A DNA stretch of 64,000 nt, taken from the NCBI GenBank assembly GCA_032358165.1, contig JAALGY010000023.1, positions 1,860,001 through 1,924,000 on the forward strand, given 5' to 3'. Position numbers and translations under genes: made by a program. A model generated the notes under the pieces. It worked only from the letters and a program-made list of their open reading frames with translations, searched no databases and was not told the DNA's origin. The stretch comes from Diplosphaera chodatii. Its lineage: Eukaryota > Chlorophyta > Trebouxiophyceae > Prasiolales > Stichococcaceae. Shown here in pieces: positions 42,751 through 54,462 of the stretch. Each line of letters begins with the position of its first letter. Positions within the stretch are counted from its first letter, which is position 1.

Positions 42751-43608
42751 TGATCCTGCTCCTGCTGCAGCTGCTGCTGCTGCTGCCCTCAGACTGCTTG
42801 CAGGCAGGCGCGCATGTCTGCATGGTCCATGGGAAATGGAACCCACGATGATCTTGCATTTGCTTCCTCCTAGCATGTTCCTAGGACCCTGATGAGTGCT
42901 CTGACCAGACTGCCTTGCCCTGCAGGCCCTCGGGTTGCTCACTCAAGCTGGCATAGATGCAGCACGAGGGTTGTGGTATCGGTTCGACCACTGCATGTTC
43001 AGAGACAAATGAAAGTGATTCCTGCCAGCCACATTGCAACTGTTGTCCGTCAGCTGTGGCAAGTTGTCTGGTGGCTTGATTCGGTGCAGAGAATACCAAT
43101 TAAATGCTCGGCGGCAGAGGCACATCAAATGAGTGCAGTACCTGGGTTCCCGCAATTCGGGCGTGTGAGCTCACGCCCATGAATAGCCGGGTAAGGCGCC
43201 ACAGACAGGTGGCTGTGATGTTGGATATTAGGTACGGCAAGGTTTTCACCGCGGTTCCTTGTAACGACAGAATTGGCATAGAGCCCACTTTCCAGTCACA
43301 ATGCCATTGCCCCACCCAAGGAGCACAGTCTTAACCAAGCAATGGCGGGTTTGCACTTGTTGCCAGGCAGGCCGAGGCTGCCTGCCTACAGGAGCAGCGG
43401 CCTGCTTGCTCCGCAAATGTGCATCCACAGGAGCTTTGCAGACATCTGCACACATGCGTTGCACAGTCCACAGAACCTCAGCAGATCAACACACAGTTGC
43501 AAGTAGTCGCCTGCGCAACCCAGAAGGGCAACCTCATTGCGCCCTACACCTGACTCTGTCCGACTTGAAGTGGACCATGACCCAGTACTGCCAGAGCTGA
43601 CGCGTGCA
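42751..43608. other. Intergenic region, nothing recognised
   Basis: This is ~860 bp between two converging genes. Short frames only; no repeats seen. Confidence 0.4.
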
Positions 43609-45941
43609 TCACATCCTGCCCACGGGACTTTTCTCATACTCTAGCCAAGCACGGCCTGCATCCTGACTCCTGTTGCCCTGCAGCGCCTGTGCTGTTGGCT
43701 GCCGCTGCGACGCCTGCAGCTGCTGTACATCTTGCTCTAGGTCTGATGTGAAAACTCGCTCTCGACGTGCTTCAGCGATTGCCTGCCGTGCCTCCACATT
43801 GCCAGGTCTGCTTCGCAAATCCCTGCCTGCAGACTGGCGTTCTGCAGAGGGCAGAGGCTGGCGCGAAAAACCTGCCCGCTGATCGCCAGGCATTGGCTGA
43901 GGCTGCCGCTGCCGCTGCCGCTGCCCCGGCCCTGGCATGGCTCGGGACAGCGGCTGATAGACCTGCAGGTGGGATGAGCAAGTGCAGGTGTTGCACGATA
44001 GCATACGTTGGGCTGAGATAAATCAAGCATTGCAAGTCAAAACATGACGACCTGCTGCACACAGGTGGGCAGGGCAAACGTTCGTGCTGTCCAGGCTGTG
44101 GGCATGACTTGCAGAGCATGCACCTCCTGGGCAGATGGCGTGCTGGCCGGCACGGCTGCCCGGCGCCGGCTGCGGGGGTCCCGGGCCTGTGGAACGTCAG
44201 GAGCATACGCCTGCTGCTGCATTACTGGCTGCTGTCCCCGGACAGGCCGCAAGGCCAGCTGCTGCATGGCACGCTGTGGCGCAAGCCTGTCCTGGAAGGA
44301 CTGTGTCTGAGGTGGCGGCAGCTGCCGCTGGCTTGCGGCTGTCACTGTTGTGTATGGATCCTGCAAGCGACAATGCACACAGTGGGGATGTGACGGAGAA
44401 GCCATCTCCACATGATTTCCCCTCTGTCAGCTTGGAAAAGGTGAAGAGCCTTTGGCAAATCCACGACCACCTTCCATGTGGTTGGTGTTCTAAAATATTA
44501 CCATGCCATGATACTGCCGATACTGCTCCCCGTACTTCCGCTCCCACTCCATCATAGCGTAGGCGTTGCTCTCCTCATCGCTCTGCACAATTGGCAGAAG
44601 GTGAGACTAGGACGAGTGTGCCCCAGTGTGCCCTCAACAGGGCACATCACAGGAGCACCACTGTGCGGGCTTGTATGCAACCGGATGAAGGAGCTGTTGC
44701 ACACCCCCATCTTGAACAGTGCGTCCGTTGCTCGGTCCAGTATTCCAACCGACTCCTGCACTGTCCTGTGCTGACTGGCCACCGTCACCCTGCTGTCATG
44801 CAGAAGACCTCTCTGGCTATCTGCCCTGCAAGCTGTGCAGCTCACATATGCCCATGGCCACGAGCTGAGTGGACAGCCTGGGAGGAGGTGTTGGGTGTTG
44901 TAGTTGGGCGGCAGCCGGGAACCCACAGTTTCTCAGCAATCAGCATCGCGTCGACAATCACTTGCCTGCTGAACGTAACCTGCGTTACATCTGCGACGGG
45001 CACTGAGAACACGCTGACGACGGAGGCAGGCACCACTGGCCGTCCAAAGCGATCGAACTTGATGCTGTCCAGAAGCCCCGTGTCGGGGTTGAAGGAGAAG
45101 TCCCGCACCTGCACAGCACGGTGGCTGCGGAAGTCCGACCCAGATGCACACTCGCCAGACATGCACAGCGTGCTCAAGGGCGAGTGGTCATGCGTGCCGA
45201 TGCACTGATGATTGAAGGGGCCTCGGCCATCGCTACCTTGCCGAGCATCACGCCAGCTTCCGTGGCAACCTCCAACCCAACAAGCTTGATGGCGTTCTGC
45301 GCCGAGTAGGGGTCCGGCTGCCGAGTCACTGACTCGTCCTGGACCAGCAGCACGTCCCCAATCTGCTGCAGCGCAGCGATGGGGATGTTGTGGGTGGGCG
45401 ACGTCAAGGGAAGCTTGTCATTCTTCAGGTTGATGTTGACCACCGCCAGTTGCTGCGGCAGCACGTATAGCTGCTCGACAAACCCCAAGGACTTTCCCTC
45501 CATCCGGGTTACGACCTGCAAGCGAACAGGACCCGCTTGTTGTGGTAAGATTGCATCGGGTACCCAGGAGCGGCGTCAAAGAGGCCACAAGGGTGGCTGG
45601 CCCCTGTGGCACACCATACAGTGTGCACGCCATGCTCCTGCCTGCTTGTCCATGATCAGGCTGCGCAGGATGCTGAAGCTCTGGCGCCGGGCGGGAGGGC
45701 GCCTCTGCAGTGCAAGTGCTGTTTGCTGCGGAGGCGGCTGCGGCGCCTGCACAGGTGCCACTGGCAGCCGCGGTGCTGGCGGACGTGGATCCCAGGTCTG
45801 CTGTGCCGCTGAAGTGCTTACCATCACTCTGCTGCGCTGTCTGCGGTTCGAGTGCAGGGCCGAGCGCATCAGGGCCGAGCAGGCCCCAAGACGCATGTGC
45901 AGATGCATGCAGCCGCCTGTTGCTGGACTGCATGCCTGCAT
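43609..45941 (-). CDS. Plastid-targeted PRC-barrel domain protein
   Basis: Seven exons read in one frame: 45,941-45,642, 45,515-45,237, 45,108-44,980, 44,755-44,705, 44,582-44,502, 44,360-44,124 and 43,962-43,609 (476 residues). The first ~40 residues resemble a chloroplast transit peptide (SNRRQRSRVMVSTSAAQ). Residues ~90-236 hold two PRC-barrel-like repeats (VVTRMEGKSLGFVEQLYV, and DFSFNPDTGLLDSIKFDRFG), folds known from photosynthetic reaction-centre H subunits and cyanobacterial homologues. The C-terminal half is Gln/Arg/Pro-rich and disordered. The role is probably in thylakoid or photosystem biology, by family. Intron 1 appears GC-AG; exon 4 is the least certain. Confidence 0.7.
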
Positions 45942-46618
45942 GTCGGCAGCTGGCACTCTGCCGTATGGCGGTAGACGAGTGCGACAGCTGTGGAACGGCC
46001 TCTGCACGACTGCAGCCTGGCAGCGCACCTGCACCCCTGACCAGGTTGGACAGCAAGGGTGATACCCGCAATTGATGGCGCAGGGCCTGCGCCCTTGCCG
46101 ATGCAGCGAAGTGCAGACGAACGTGCCCGCAGTAAACTCGGAAGTTGGCAATGCCAGGTGGACCCAAGAGTGTGAAGCGTCTGCAAGCCCGAAAGCCCTG
46201 CTGGTACACGTTGTGAACGTGATGTGAGGAGCTGTGCCAGCATGGCTGCATTCTTTATCTTCAAGTGCCGCACACCTATATCCTCAGCCCTGTCTCACGC
46301 AAAGCCGACACGGCATTCGCAACGTATTGACCTCGCCACATTCTGGGCTGCTTGTTGCTGCTGACCAGAAACGAAAGTCAAAGTCCATCCCGCTATCGGT
46401 ATTTGGTATAAGCAAGCACAAGCAAGCGTGCCCTCTCAGGGCGCACACTCCAGACCTTCACGACACTTACAGCAATCGCACTCGCCAAGGGATCAGCGAG
46501 CTAATATACCGGCTGTGCCTCGCTGCCGCAGCACTCCCCAGTGCCGTATAGGCACGCCCCATCTGGTTCCTCAATGACAGGAGGGGCCTGAGGGCTCGTC
46601 GCACCGGGCGTCCGAGAG
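45942..46618. other. Divergent promoter interval
   Basis: Nearly 680 bp lie between the start of the PRC-barrel gene (-) and the COV1-like gene (+). I see no clear regulatory motif or further gene. Confidence 0.4.
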
Positions 46619-48042
46619 ATGATCGCTGGCGACACAGAGCCGGAGGATACAGACAGGCTGATGGACGCCGAGACAGGCGTGCGTTCGCCACGGGCGCGGA
46701 CGTCACGCTCGCACTCCGGTGGCCATGCCACAACCAAGGAGGTGCGCCATGGTGAAATGTCTGAATGAGGCGACCACCTTGGATGCTGTTTGCTACTAAC
46801 TGTGCGGTATGTCTGATGACTGCAGGCACTCGCGGGTATGCTGTCCAGCTGGTTCTCTCGCAGATTCTTCAGCGGCTGGTGCGCTGCAAGCCCGTTGGCA
46901 TGAGACTACCTGATGCTAATTCCTGCTGCACGCTTGGCAGTAGTAGCTGTCGTGACGCTGATGCCATAGATGCTTGTTTTGCAGTGCGGTGCTGTTTCCT
47001 ATGGTCGTCACGGGTGCGGTTGCATGCCCTGCTCTGCTTTTGCGTGGTCCCTGCCACAAGCTGCTAGCCCACACACCGTTTCCTCTGTTGCAGTCTATGT
47101 CACCTGGTGGTTCCTCAGATTCTTTGACAACTTCTTTTCGGTGAGGTCTCAAGCGCAGATGGGCATGATGGGCATGGCAGGCGCATTGTGCTTGCAGCCA
47201 CGCAGTCATGTGCATAGACTGCTCACTGTCCCTGCACACTATGATGCAGCCGGTCTACTTTGCACTGCTTGGCTTCCACGTCTTTGGACTGGGGTTTGTG
47301 ACGTCCATGGTGAGCGCAGAACTCAGCGCAGCAATGCGTATCAAAATCACCTGTACCGGAGCGTATGTGAACCCCACTGTGTTGCCTTCTGCAGGTCTTC
47401 ATCTTCATGACCGGGGTGTTTGTGTCATCCTGGGTTGGTGTTGCCCTGCTGTCGGTCGGCGAGTGGATCATCAAGAAGCTGCCGCTGATCAAGCACATAT
47501 ACTCGGCGGCCAAGCAAGTGACGGCAGGGCTGAACCCGGAGAATGAAAATGCAAAGTCCTTCCGCGAGTGCGTGGTAATCAGACATCCACGGCATGGCGA
47601 GTATGCCATCGCTTTTATCACAGGGGAAACAGTTTTCCAGGTGACTTGTGAGCTTGCTCACAGCGATTGCTCACTAGCTTGCGAAGCCGCCCTGATTGCA
47701 GATCAAGCCAACACACAGTCTTGTCTTATGCCCTGCAGACGCCCAAGGGCGACATGAAGTTGTACAGCGTCTATGTGCCCACCAACCATGTGTACGGTCC
47801 CTTTTCTGCAGCCACTTACATGCTGCTCGTCCTGGCACCTGCCTGGACCCATGCAACCTGCTGGTGACGGCTCCCATGTGCCTGTAGCATAAGATTGCAC
47901 CCCTGCCGTGTGCAGGTATGTGGGCGACATCTTCCTCATGGGGTCGGACGATATCATAAGACCAAACCTGTCGGTGCGGGAAGGCCTGGAGATAGTGGTT
48001 AGCGTCGGCATGGCGCTGCCGCCAACGCTCAAGATACTTTGA
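46619..48042 (+). CDS. COV1-like (DUF502) membrane protein
   Basis: Eight exons give an exact 245-residue frame: 46,619-46,741, 46,826-46,878, 46,985-47,013, 47,094-47,140, 47,250-47,309, 47,395-47,640, 47,739-47,791 and 47,916-48,042. DUF502 hallmarks are present: two membrane segments (FFSGCAVLFPMVVTVYVTWW and GLGFVTSMVFIFMTGVFVSS), then WIIKKLPLIKHIYSAAKQ, IRHPRHGEYAIAFITGE, SVYVPTNHVYVGDIFLM and IIRPNLSVREGLEIVVSVGM. In land plants COV1 and its relatives act in the Golgi/trans-Golgi network; the algal role is not known. Upstream frame is closed by a stop, so the first ATG is chosen. Microexon 3 (29 bp) is notable. Confidence 0.9.
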
Positions 48043-48736
48043 CGGCACCCCCGTCAGCAGGCCATCTGCTTCAAGTCGTGATGGTCGTGAGGCCGCAGCC
48101 CCTGCTGCCTTGTTATGACCCGACGTTGCAGGCCAGCATGTTTTGTGGCGCTCCACCTTAAGGTAGAGAGCTTGACTTGCAGCCCCATCCTGGTACGGAG
48201 CATCTGTTGGCAGCACAGGGAGGACTGTAAGGTGACCATGCACATGGTGTACCGTCCCGGTATGTATGTCATACAACTGAATGCACACAGCTGCTGTGAA
48301 GACAGTCTTGCATTGATTGCAATCGCACTTAGTCGCGGACCAAATGCTGTACATTGTGCAACGGAACTGCACAGCAGAGGGGCCACAGCCGTGATCGGAG
48401 GGGAGCCACTGAGCTCGGTAGTTTGTCAACTGTAATATCACAACTGTCGCCCTTATCTCTACAAGATGTCCGTACACACTTGCTGCCAGCATCAGCATCA
48501 CTGTGATCAGTTCCTGTTCATTCAAGGCTGCTCGCATTGGGACCTACACTTGCGCTGTTGCTCGCTGCTCGTGCTACCCAATGCAGTGAGAGGGGTCTCA
48601 CCCCAGCAGCAGTGGCATCATCACGTCATAAGAACCTGTCCAGCGTACCATGCACCCCGTCGTGACTGCTCTGCTACTGATCAACATCTAAAGATGTAGC
48701 AAGACTTCTGAGCGTGCGTACGCACAGTATTGCGGT
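48043..48736. other. 3' flank and intergenic region
   Basis: TGTAA, the usual chlorophyte polyadenylation signal, occurs at 48,226-48,230 and again near 48,430. Otherwise nothing is recognised up to the SWIB gene start. Confidence 0.4.
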
Positions 48737-50342
48737 ATGGCAGACGTGCAGGCTCCAACAGATCAGGAGGTAGTAGATGTGCTGCGGGCAGCGCTTCAAC
48801 ATGTCGATCTTGCCAACACTACAGGTTGGTCTGGCGTGTGTGGTCCTATTCCTTGCTTTGAATAAAACATGAATAGCACGGTACCGCACCGCTTGGTTCT
48901 GACCTGAGCTGACGATCGAAACATGCATGCAGAGCGCGCACTGCGGAAGCAGTTGCAAGAGCATTTCGGCGTGGACATGACGGACCGCAAGGCGCTCATA
49001 CGAGAGGAGGCACGTGGCGGTCCACGGGGCAGCTGGCGGCCGCTCAGTCGCCGTGCATCATGTACAGGATCAATCTTTGCAGCAGAAGATGCGTACGTGG
49101 CATTGTGCAGGTTGAACGGTTCCTGGAGGAGCAGGACCCCCTCGAAGAAGGTGACGAGGCTGAACAGCTTTTGACAGCGGAGGAGGTGGAGGTGGCAGCC
49201 CCTAACAGGAAGGGGGGTGGATTCAGTCGCCCATGTGCCCTGTCGCAGCCGCTGCAGGCGTTCCTCGGGGAGGAGACGATGGCCCGCTCTGAGGTGAGGC
49301 CGTCACCCTCTGTTGCGCGTGCATAGCGCATGTCGTCGTCGTCGCTGCAGGAGTGGTGTGACTCTCACGTTGCAGGTGGTAAAGCGAATCTGGGACTACA
49401 TCAAAGCGAACAACTTGCAGGTCGGCTGTGCATGAGGTCATTGAAAGCAATCAGACATTGAACAATGAAGTAGTGAACCGCTGGATTGCAGCCCCTTGCA
49501 GACGTTACATGCGGCACTTGCAATGTGCAGGACCCCAGCAACAGGCGGAAAATCATTGTTGACGAGCAGCTGGGCACATTCCTCACCAGCCCGGTCAACA
49601 TGTTCACGATGAACACGCAGTTGACCAAGCACATCTTTCAACCAGAAGGTGGAGTGCACGACATGTGACAGAATTCACTTGATGCATGTGCAGTCGACAA
49701 CCCTGACAGGGAGAGCCATTCTGTGACTGACTCGTCTTGGTGCCCTTGCGCTCCAGCCGGCGGATCTGCGGGAGAGCCGCGCAAGCGGAAAAGCAGCGCA
49801 GGCAGCAAGGACGAGAGCGGCGAGCCTCGAAGACGAAAAAGCAAGAGCAGCAGCGAAAAAGACGGCGGCGGCAACCGCAGGTCGAGCAACGGCTTCACCA
49901 AGCCGCTCAGGTTGGCTGGCGGAACGTGCCCTGAGTTTGACACGAAGGACTGGCACCTTGGTTGCTGTTCGACACTCTTATGTGTTTGGGGGTGCAGCGT
50001 GACCCCAGAGCTGGGGGCATGGTGCGGCGGCAGGACAGAAATCAGCCGCCCTGAGCTCACCAAGCACTTCTGGGCATACATCAAAGAGAACGGGCTGCAG
50101 GTATGCTACATGCGCTGCAAGCAAACCACCCATGTCGCAAGCAAACCACCCATGTCACGTGAATGCTGAGATTGAACCTGGCTTGCACCCCGCCACGTCG
50201 TATTGCCACCATTCCGCTGCAGGATCCTGATGACAAGCGGTACACAGTCTGTGACGACACTCTCCAAATGCTGACGGGCGAGGACCGGTTCCTGTCCTTT
50301 GGCTTCATGAAGCACTTGAATAAGCACCTCATCAAATCATGA
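48737..50342 (+). CDS. DEK_C plus double SWIB domain protein
   Basis: Eight exons give 316 residues: 48,737-48,824, 48,933-49,009, 49,111-49,293, 49,376-49,420, 49,531-49,648, 49,694-49,910, 49,998-50,100 and 50,223-50,342. Residues ~5-60 match a DEK C-terminal-type helical domain (LRKQLQEHFGVDMTDRKALI). Two SWIB/MDM2 folds follow at ~94-170 (FLGEETMARSEVVKRIWDYI ... NLQDPSNRRKIIVDEQLG) and ~233-314 (LTKHFWAYIKENGLQDPDDK). A Lys/Arg/Ser-rich linker between them may be a nuclear localisation region. Proteins of this layout act in chromatin remodelling or Pol I upstream activation. Intron 2 appears GC-AG; an extra intron within exon 6 is possible. Confidence 0.85.
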
Positions 50343-51232
50343 CGCATGCGTGCCAAAGGCGCGTCGCACAAGCTATGTTACCGATGACGCTCATGACCCG
50401 TCATCAAGGTCGCCGACCAGGTCGCTGTGTATGGTGTGGACATGACGTCACAACCATACTTTTCTACAATACATGGCACCCACTTTCCTGCATGCCAGGG
50501 TGGCCATGCGTGTCATCAACCGCCAGCAGTTGCATTGATCCATGCATACTGATCATGCACAGGCAGGCAGCTGTCCTTCCACCTCCTTGACAGCGTGACT
50601 GCACCTGCTGCGTTCGAAGATGAGTGGGCAAAGTGAAAGTGAAAGTGGGCGTCCTTCATCCCTGCTTGCACTTCTCCAGAGTGTGCGGTAAGGCATTCTC
50701 AGCCAGATGCGGAGATCCTCTGCACCCTTTCCCATCAAGCCGACAATCCCTTTCAACCACGATGCATTGAAGATGCCAACTGGCTGACTGTACGGCCGCA
50801 GCGCAGCAAATGCTGGAGCCCTCTGCACACGCACCAATACGGGGTAGCTTGCAACCATTGGTCAGGAGACAACCCGGACCTCTACACAGTGCACACCGCT
50901 CCCAGCTGGGCAGCTTGAGGTTGGACTGCCACAGGTTAGGTGTTGCATCACCCGACAGCCTGGCGTCCTGCGCAGCCATACGGCAGCTTGGTTGGAGTAC
51001 CAATGCTGCCTGGCCCTGCGTAACCAGGCTGCTGCAGGGCGATGGCACACGCGCATTCAGATCGAGTCAGCCTGTGCGGCAATTGAGTGCTGCGACAGGC
51101 GCCGCGCAACGCTTGCGTCAAGTGCCACAGCCTTGCCCGCCAGACGTCCAGTGTGATGCACAGAAATCAGTTAGCTGCTGTCTGCCGGACGCAACAGGGA
51201 AAGTCCCACGGGTCAGAACTCCCGTGAGGAAG
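50343..51232. other. Intergenic region, no recognised gene
   Basis: A minus-strand frame around 50,640-50,850 (FNASWLKGIVGLMGKGAEDL) looks protein-like but has no supported partner exon, start or familiar motif. The rest shows nothing. Confidence 0.4.
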
Positions 51233-53630
51233 ATGTCATTCTTTGCCGTGTACCTGCTGCTGTCGCTGAAGCAGCGGGCATCAGGCGCCGCAGTGGGCGC
51301 AACATATATCGGGTGAGGGAGGGCTTGCATGGGTGTTGTTATGCGACATCAGCGTCCCTCACGTTGCTGCTTTTGCTGCTGGCTGACGTGCAGAGTGCTG
51401 CCATCGACAGGTTCACTGTAAATCCGCATCGCCGCATCCGACAGCACAATGGCGACATTGTAAATGGTGCCAAAAAGACCAGCAGGTAGACACTTGGGCA
51501 GGGCACACTGGCACTGACACAGCTCCACATGACTGCGTGTGCCTGACTCTGATGCTCCTGGCCCACAGGCACCGCCCATGGGAGATGGTGCTGGTGTGCT
51601 ATGGCTTCCCCAGCCAGGTGTGCGGTCAGCCCTCAACAGTGCTTTGGGTTCTGTGGGTATCAACCAGTGCGCTGCACAAACTGATGATTTTTTAACTGCG
51701 TGTGCAGAGGGATGCGCTGCAGTTCGAGTGGGCATGGCAGCACCCGCATGTGTCCATTGCGGTGCGGACGATGGCAGCCACACTGCCCAAGCGGGGGCTG
51801 TCCGGTGTCAAAGGCAAGGTGCGCACAACTGCTCACAGCGTTCGACATTGCTTTGCTCATGATAGAGGTCTGGCGCGCAACAGTGGTGCGAATAAATTGT
51901 GTTGGGAATTCATCGTGGTGGTGGTGAACCATGATGAAACCTACCAAGGACCTGCTGCATTATTACGAAGGACCTGCATCGCCTCGGTGAAGCGTCCGTG
52001 CCAGCGCATGCATTATGAGTTCCAGCCACAGCAGGACCTGTACCTTCCTGACGCAGGTGCGGCTGCTGATGGAGATGCTGCATCTGGAGAAGTGGAGGCA
52101 TATGCCGCTGCAAGTGCAGTTTCTGTCCTCAGCCAGCCTCAAGTATCTGGCCAACTGCCCAGCCATGCCATCAGGCATGGATGTTGGCATCGCAAGTCTA
52201 GAGGTGCAGCCACTGAACAGCTGGCTGTGTCGTCCACGCATGAATGTGCCTCCTGCCTGCGCTGCGTGCAGTCATGCCATCATGCTGCACCTGCTGCTGA
52301 CATCCACATGCATCACTGCACAGGCCTTGCCGACGACCTGCCCCGACGACTTTGATGTGGATGACAACGGCAGCGTCAGCTCGGGCCCATTTGACAACAG
52401 CGACTGCCTCCCCGGGGCACTGGCGGCCGAGGCGGTGCTGGACTGCGCGACGTCACCCCTGCCAGGTGCCCACCGGATGGAGCACGGCCATGAGCATTTG
52501 TGTATGTGTACATAAACTTGTTGGAATCGAACGGCCAGCCTTGCAACCTGTCTCTATTCTACTGTCATGCAGAATCCTGCCGCCCGCCGCAACACGCGCC
52601 GGTAAAGCGGCGTGGCCGCCCGCCAAAAGCGGCCCCGCCAGCTGGGGCGGCTTCCGCGGCAGGTACAGCAGGTGACAGCCCTGCCCAGGCAGTGCGCCCC
52701 AGGGGCAGGCCCCGAAAAGCCACAGCAGCAGCAGCAGCAGACAGCGTGTGCAGTCCTTCGCACGTAGGCCCACAGCGAAAGCCTGCGGCCATGCTCGCAG
52801 ACGGTGCGACCAGACCGGCTGCTGCCAACAGCGCAAAGTCACCTGGGCTCAGGGGCGCCAACGGTAGGAGGACAGCAAGTCGTGTTGGCAGCAGTGGCAA
52901 ACAGCAGTCTTCGGTCAGTCCGGCAGGCAAGCGCAGCAGCACGGCTGGTGCAGCTGGGGCAAACGCCTCAGCACAAGACGGCAGCCCAAAGCGTGCGCGG
53001 GGGAGGCCGAGAAAGTCTCCAGCACCTCCAGCTGCAACACCACTTGCAGTTGACAGCCCAATCGTGCTGTGTGCCTCTGACTCTGAGCCCTGCACCTCCA
53101 GCCAGCCCGAAGCAGCCGGCCGCGGCGCCAGCGGCGTCTGCGCAGCTGACAGCCTGTCCTCGGCGAGCTGCATCGACCTGCTGTCTGATGCTGAATCCGA
53201 CGCGGCCTCTGGAGCGGCAGCCGAGGTCAGAGATGGCTTTGGCGCATCACCTTCAGCTGGTGATGCACAGAGCCGAGACCCAACAAACGGCAGCATACCA
53301 GTGGCGTCATGGCCGGCAGCTGCTTCTCATGGCACAGCGCCAATGTGTACGCCGCAGCCGGTCCGCGCTACTGCCGGGACCATGGCACCCGCCTCACCAT
53401 GCATCACAGCCAGCGAAGCCGCCCCCATGCTGACGCCGCAGCCCCCGCAGCATCCAAAGGCAGCCCTCACACCAATGCTGTGCAGCCCGCCCATGGCTTC
53501 TCCACCTGCATATGACAGCAGCCCCTCTCTGCTGGGTCTCAGTTTCGACATGCAGCAGCCCAGCCCGGTGTCTAGCCAGGGAGCCGCAGCAGTGCAGGTG
53601 CCTGTCATCAATTTGCTCACGCCAGAGTGA
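51233..53630 (+). CDS. SLX1: SLX1-type GIY-YIG endonuclease with AT-hook tail
   Basis: Seven exons give 553 residues: 51,233-51,312, 51,411-51,485, 51,569-51,617, 51,708-51,818, 52,057-52,203, 52,324-52,465 and 52,573-53,630. The GIY-YIG nuclease is clear: FFAVYLLLSL, GATYIGFTVNPHRRIRQHNG, HRPWEMVLVCYGFPSQ and the catalytic Glu in LQFEWAWQHP. SLX1 with SLX4 cuts branched DNA and Holliday junctions. The ~350-residue C-terminal exon has three AT-hook cores (KRRGRPPKA, RPRGRPRKA, RARGRPRKS) and three SUMO-interaction-like motifs (PIVLCASDSE, CIDLLSDAESD, VINLLTPE). I do not see the C4HC3 RING-like finger usual after the nuclease, so it may be lost or in an exon I missed. Confidence 0.85.
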
Positions 53631-53893
53631 GCTTTGAGTGCTGAGTCAAGCACATGATGTCGGGCTTGGAGTTCTGGAACGTTTGTGTTCGAGGGGCATT
53701 TAGTGAGTAGCCAGAACCACACTTTCAGAGAAGTACATGTACAGCGTGCCATAACATGAACCTGTTGGGTCAGCCCTGGCATCGCTAGAGCTTGTCCGTA
53801 GTGGGACCCACACTAGCTAAAACACGTGTGCATTTGCTGTTGGCCCCCCTGCGGGCATGCTGCAGCCACTTGGTGCAAGCCCACTGCTGCATC

Positions 53894-54220
53894 TCATCTC
53901 CGCTTGGATCTGTGTCGTGCACGCTGCTTCTGACCCCACACATACTGCTCCAGCTCCCCCAGTAATGTTGCCATCTATGCGAGGCAAAGGTACCAGGTAA
54001 ACGGCTGCCATGCTGCAGATGTGGTTAACAAGTGTGTACACACACTGCAGGTGTGTAGCGCATGTCACCTGGTCAGCGTCTCGGGACGAGACCTCGTCCA
54101 CGACGCTGTCAATGACATATGCCGCCAGCCCAAGCCTGCGCACAAGATGAAAAGGGAGGACATGCGCAGGCAGCCCACGTCGCCCCATGCCTCCACACCG
54201 AGTTCGTGGGGGCGTGTGGG
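53894..54220 (-). other. Candidate terminal exons of the kinase gene
   Basis: Two splice-compatible minus-strand blocks end in a basic C-terminus: one encodes LGLAAYVIDSVVDEVSSRDA up to a GTGACA donor near 54,079, the other (53,970-53,894) encodes LLGELEQYVWGQKQRARHRS and stops. Phase allows joining to exon 11 of the kinase through a weak GTCGCG donor, replacing the stop at 54,463. They could also belong to a small separate gene. Confidence 0.35.
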
Positions 54221-54462
54221 TGGATGTTAAGACGGCCGTGTTATCGTGCAGACAGTGTGCTTTCTGCGCATCCTTGCCAGGACACACCGCACCCTTCTGT
54301 GAGCGAGATCAGCTTCAGCCGCGATTTGCAGTCCTTTGCGTCATCAGACATGTCGCCCTGTGTGCACATGTCATGTCCACCTTTCCAGTTTTGTACATGA
54401 GTGTCACCAGCGTTGCAAGACATCACAAGACAAAAGGCATTGCAGCACGACGTTTTGCAGTG

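Noticed and set aside
50656..51048. Minus-strand frames in the SWIB-SLX1 interval as a gene
   Set aside because: They have no recognisable motif, no consistent splice partners and no clear start; kept only as an unsupported possibility.
51349..51500. Minus-strand frame ending SQQQKQQREGR
   Set aside because: It is the shadow of SLX1 exon 2, whose plus-strand reading matches GIY-YIG residues and splice phases.
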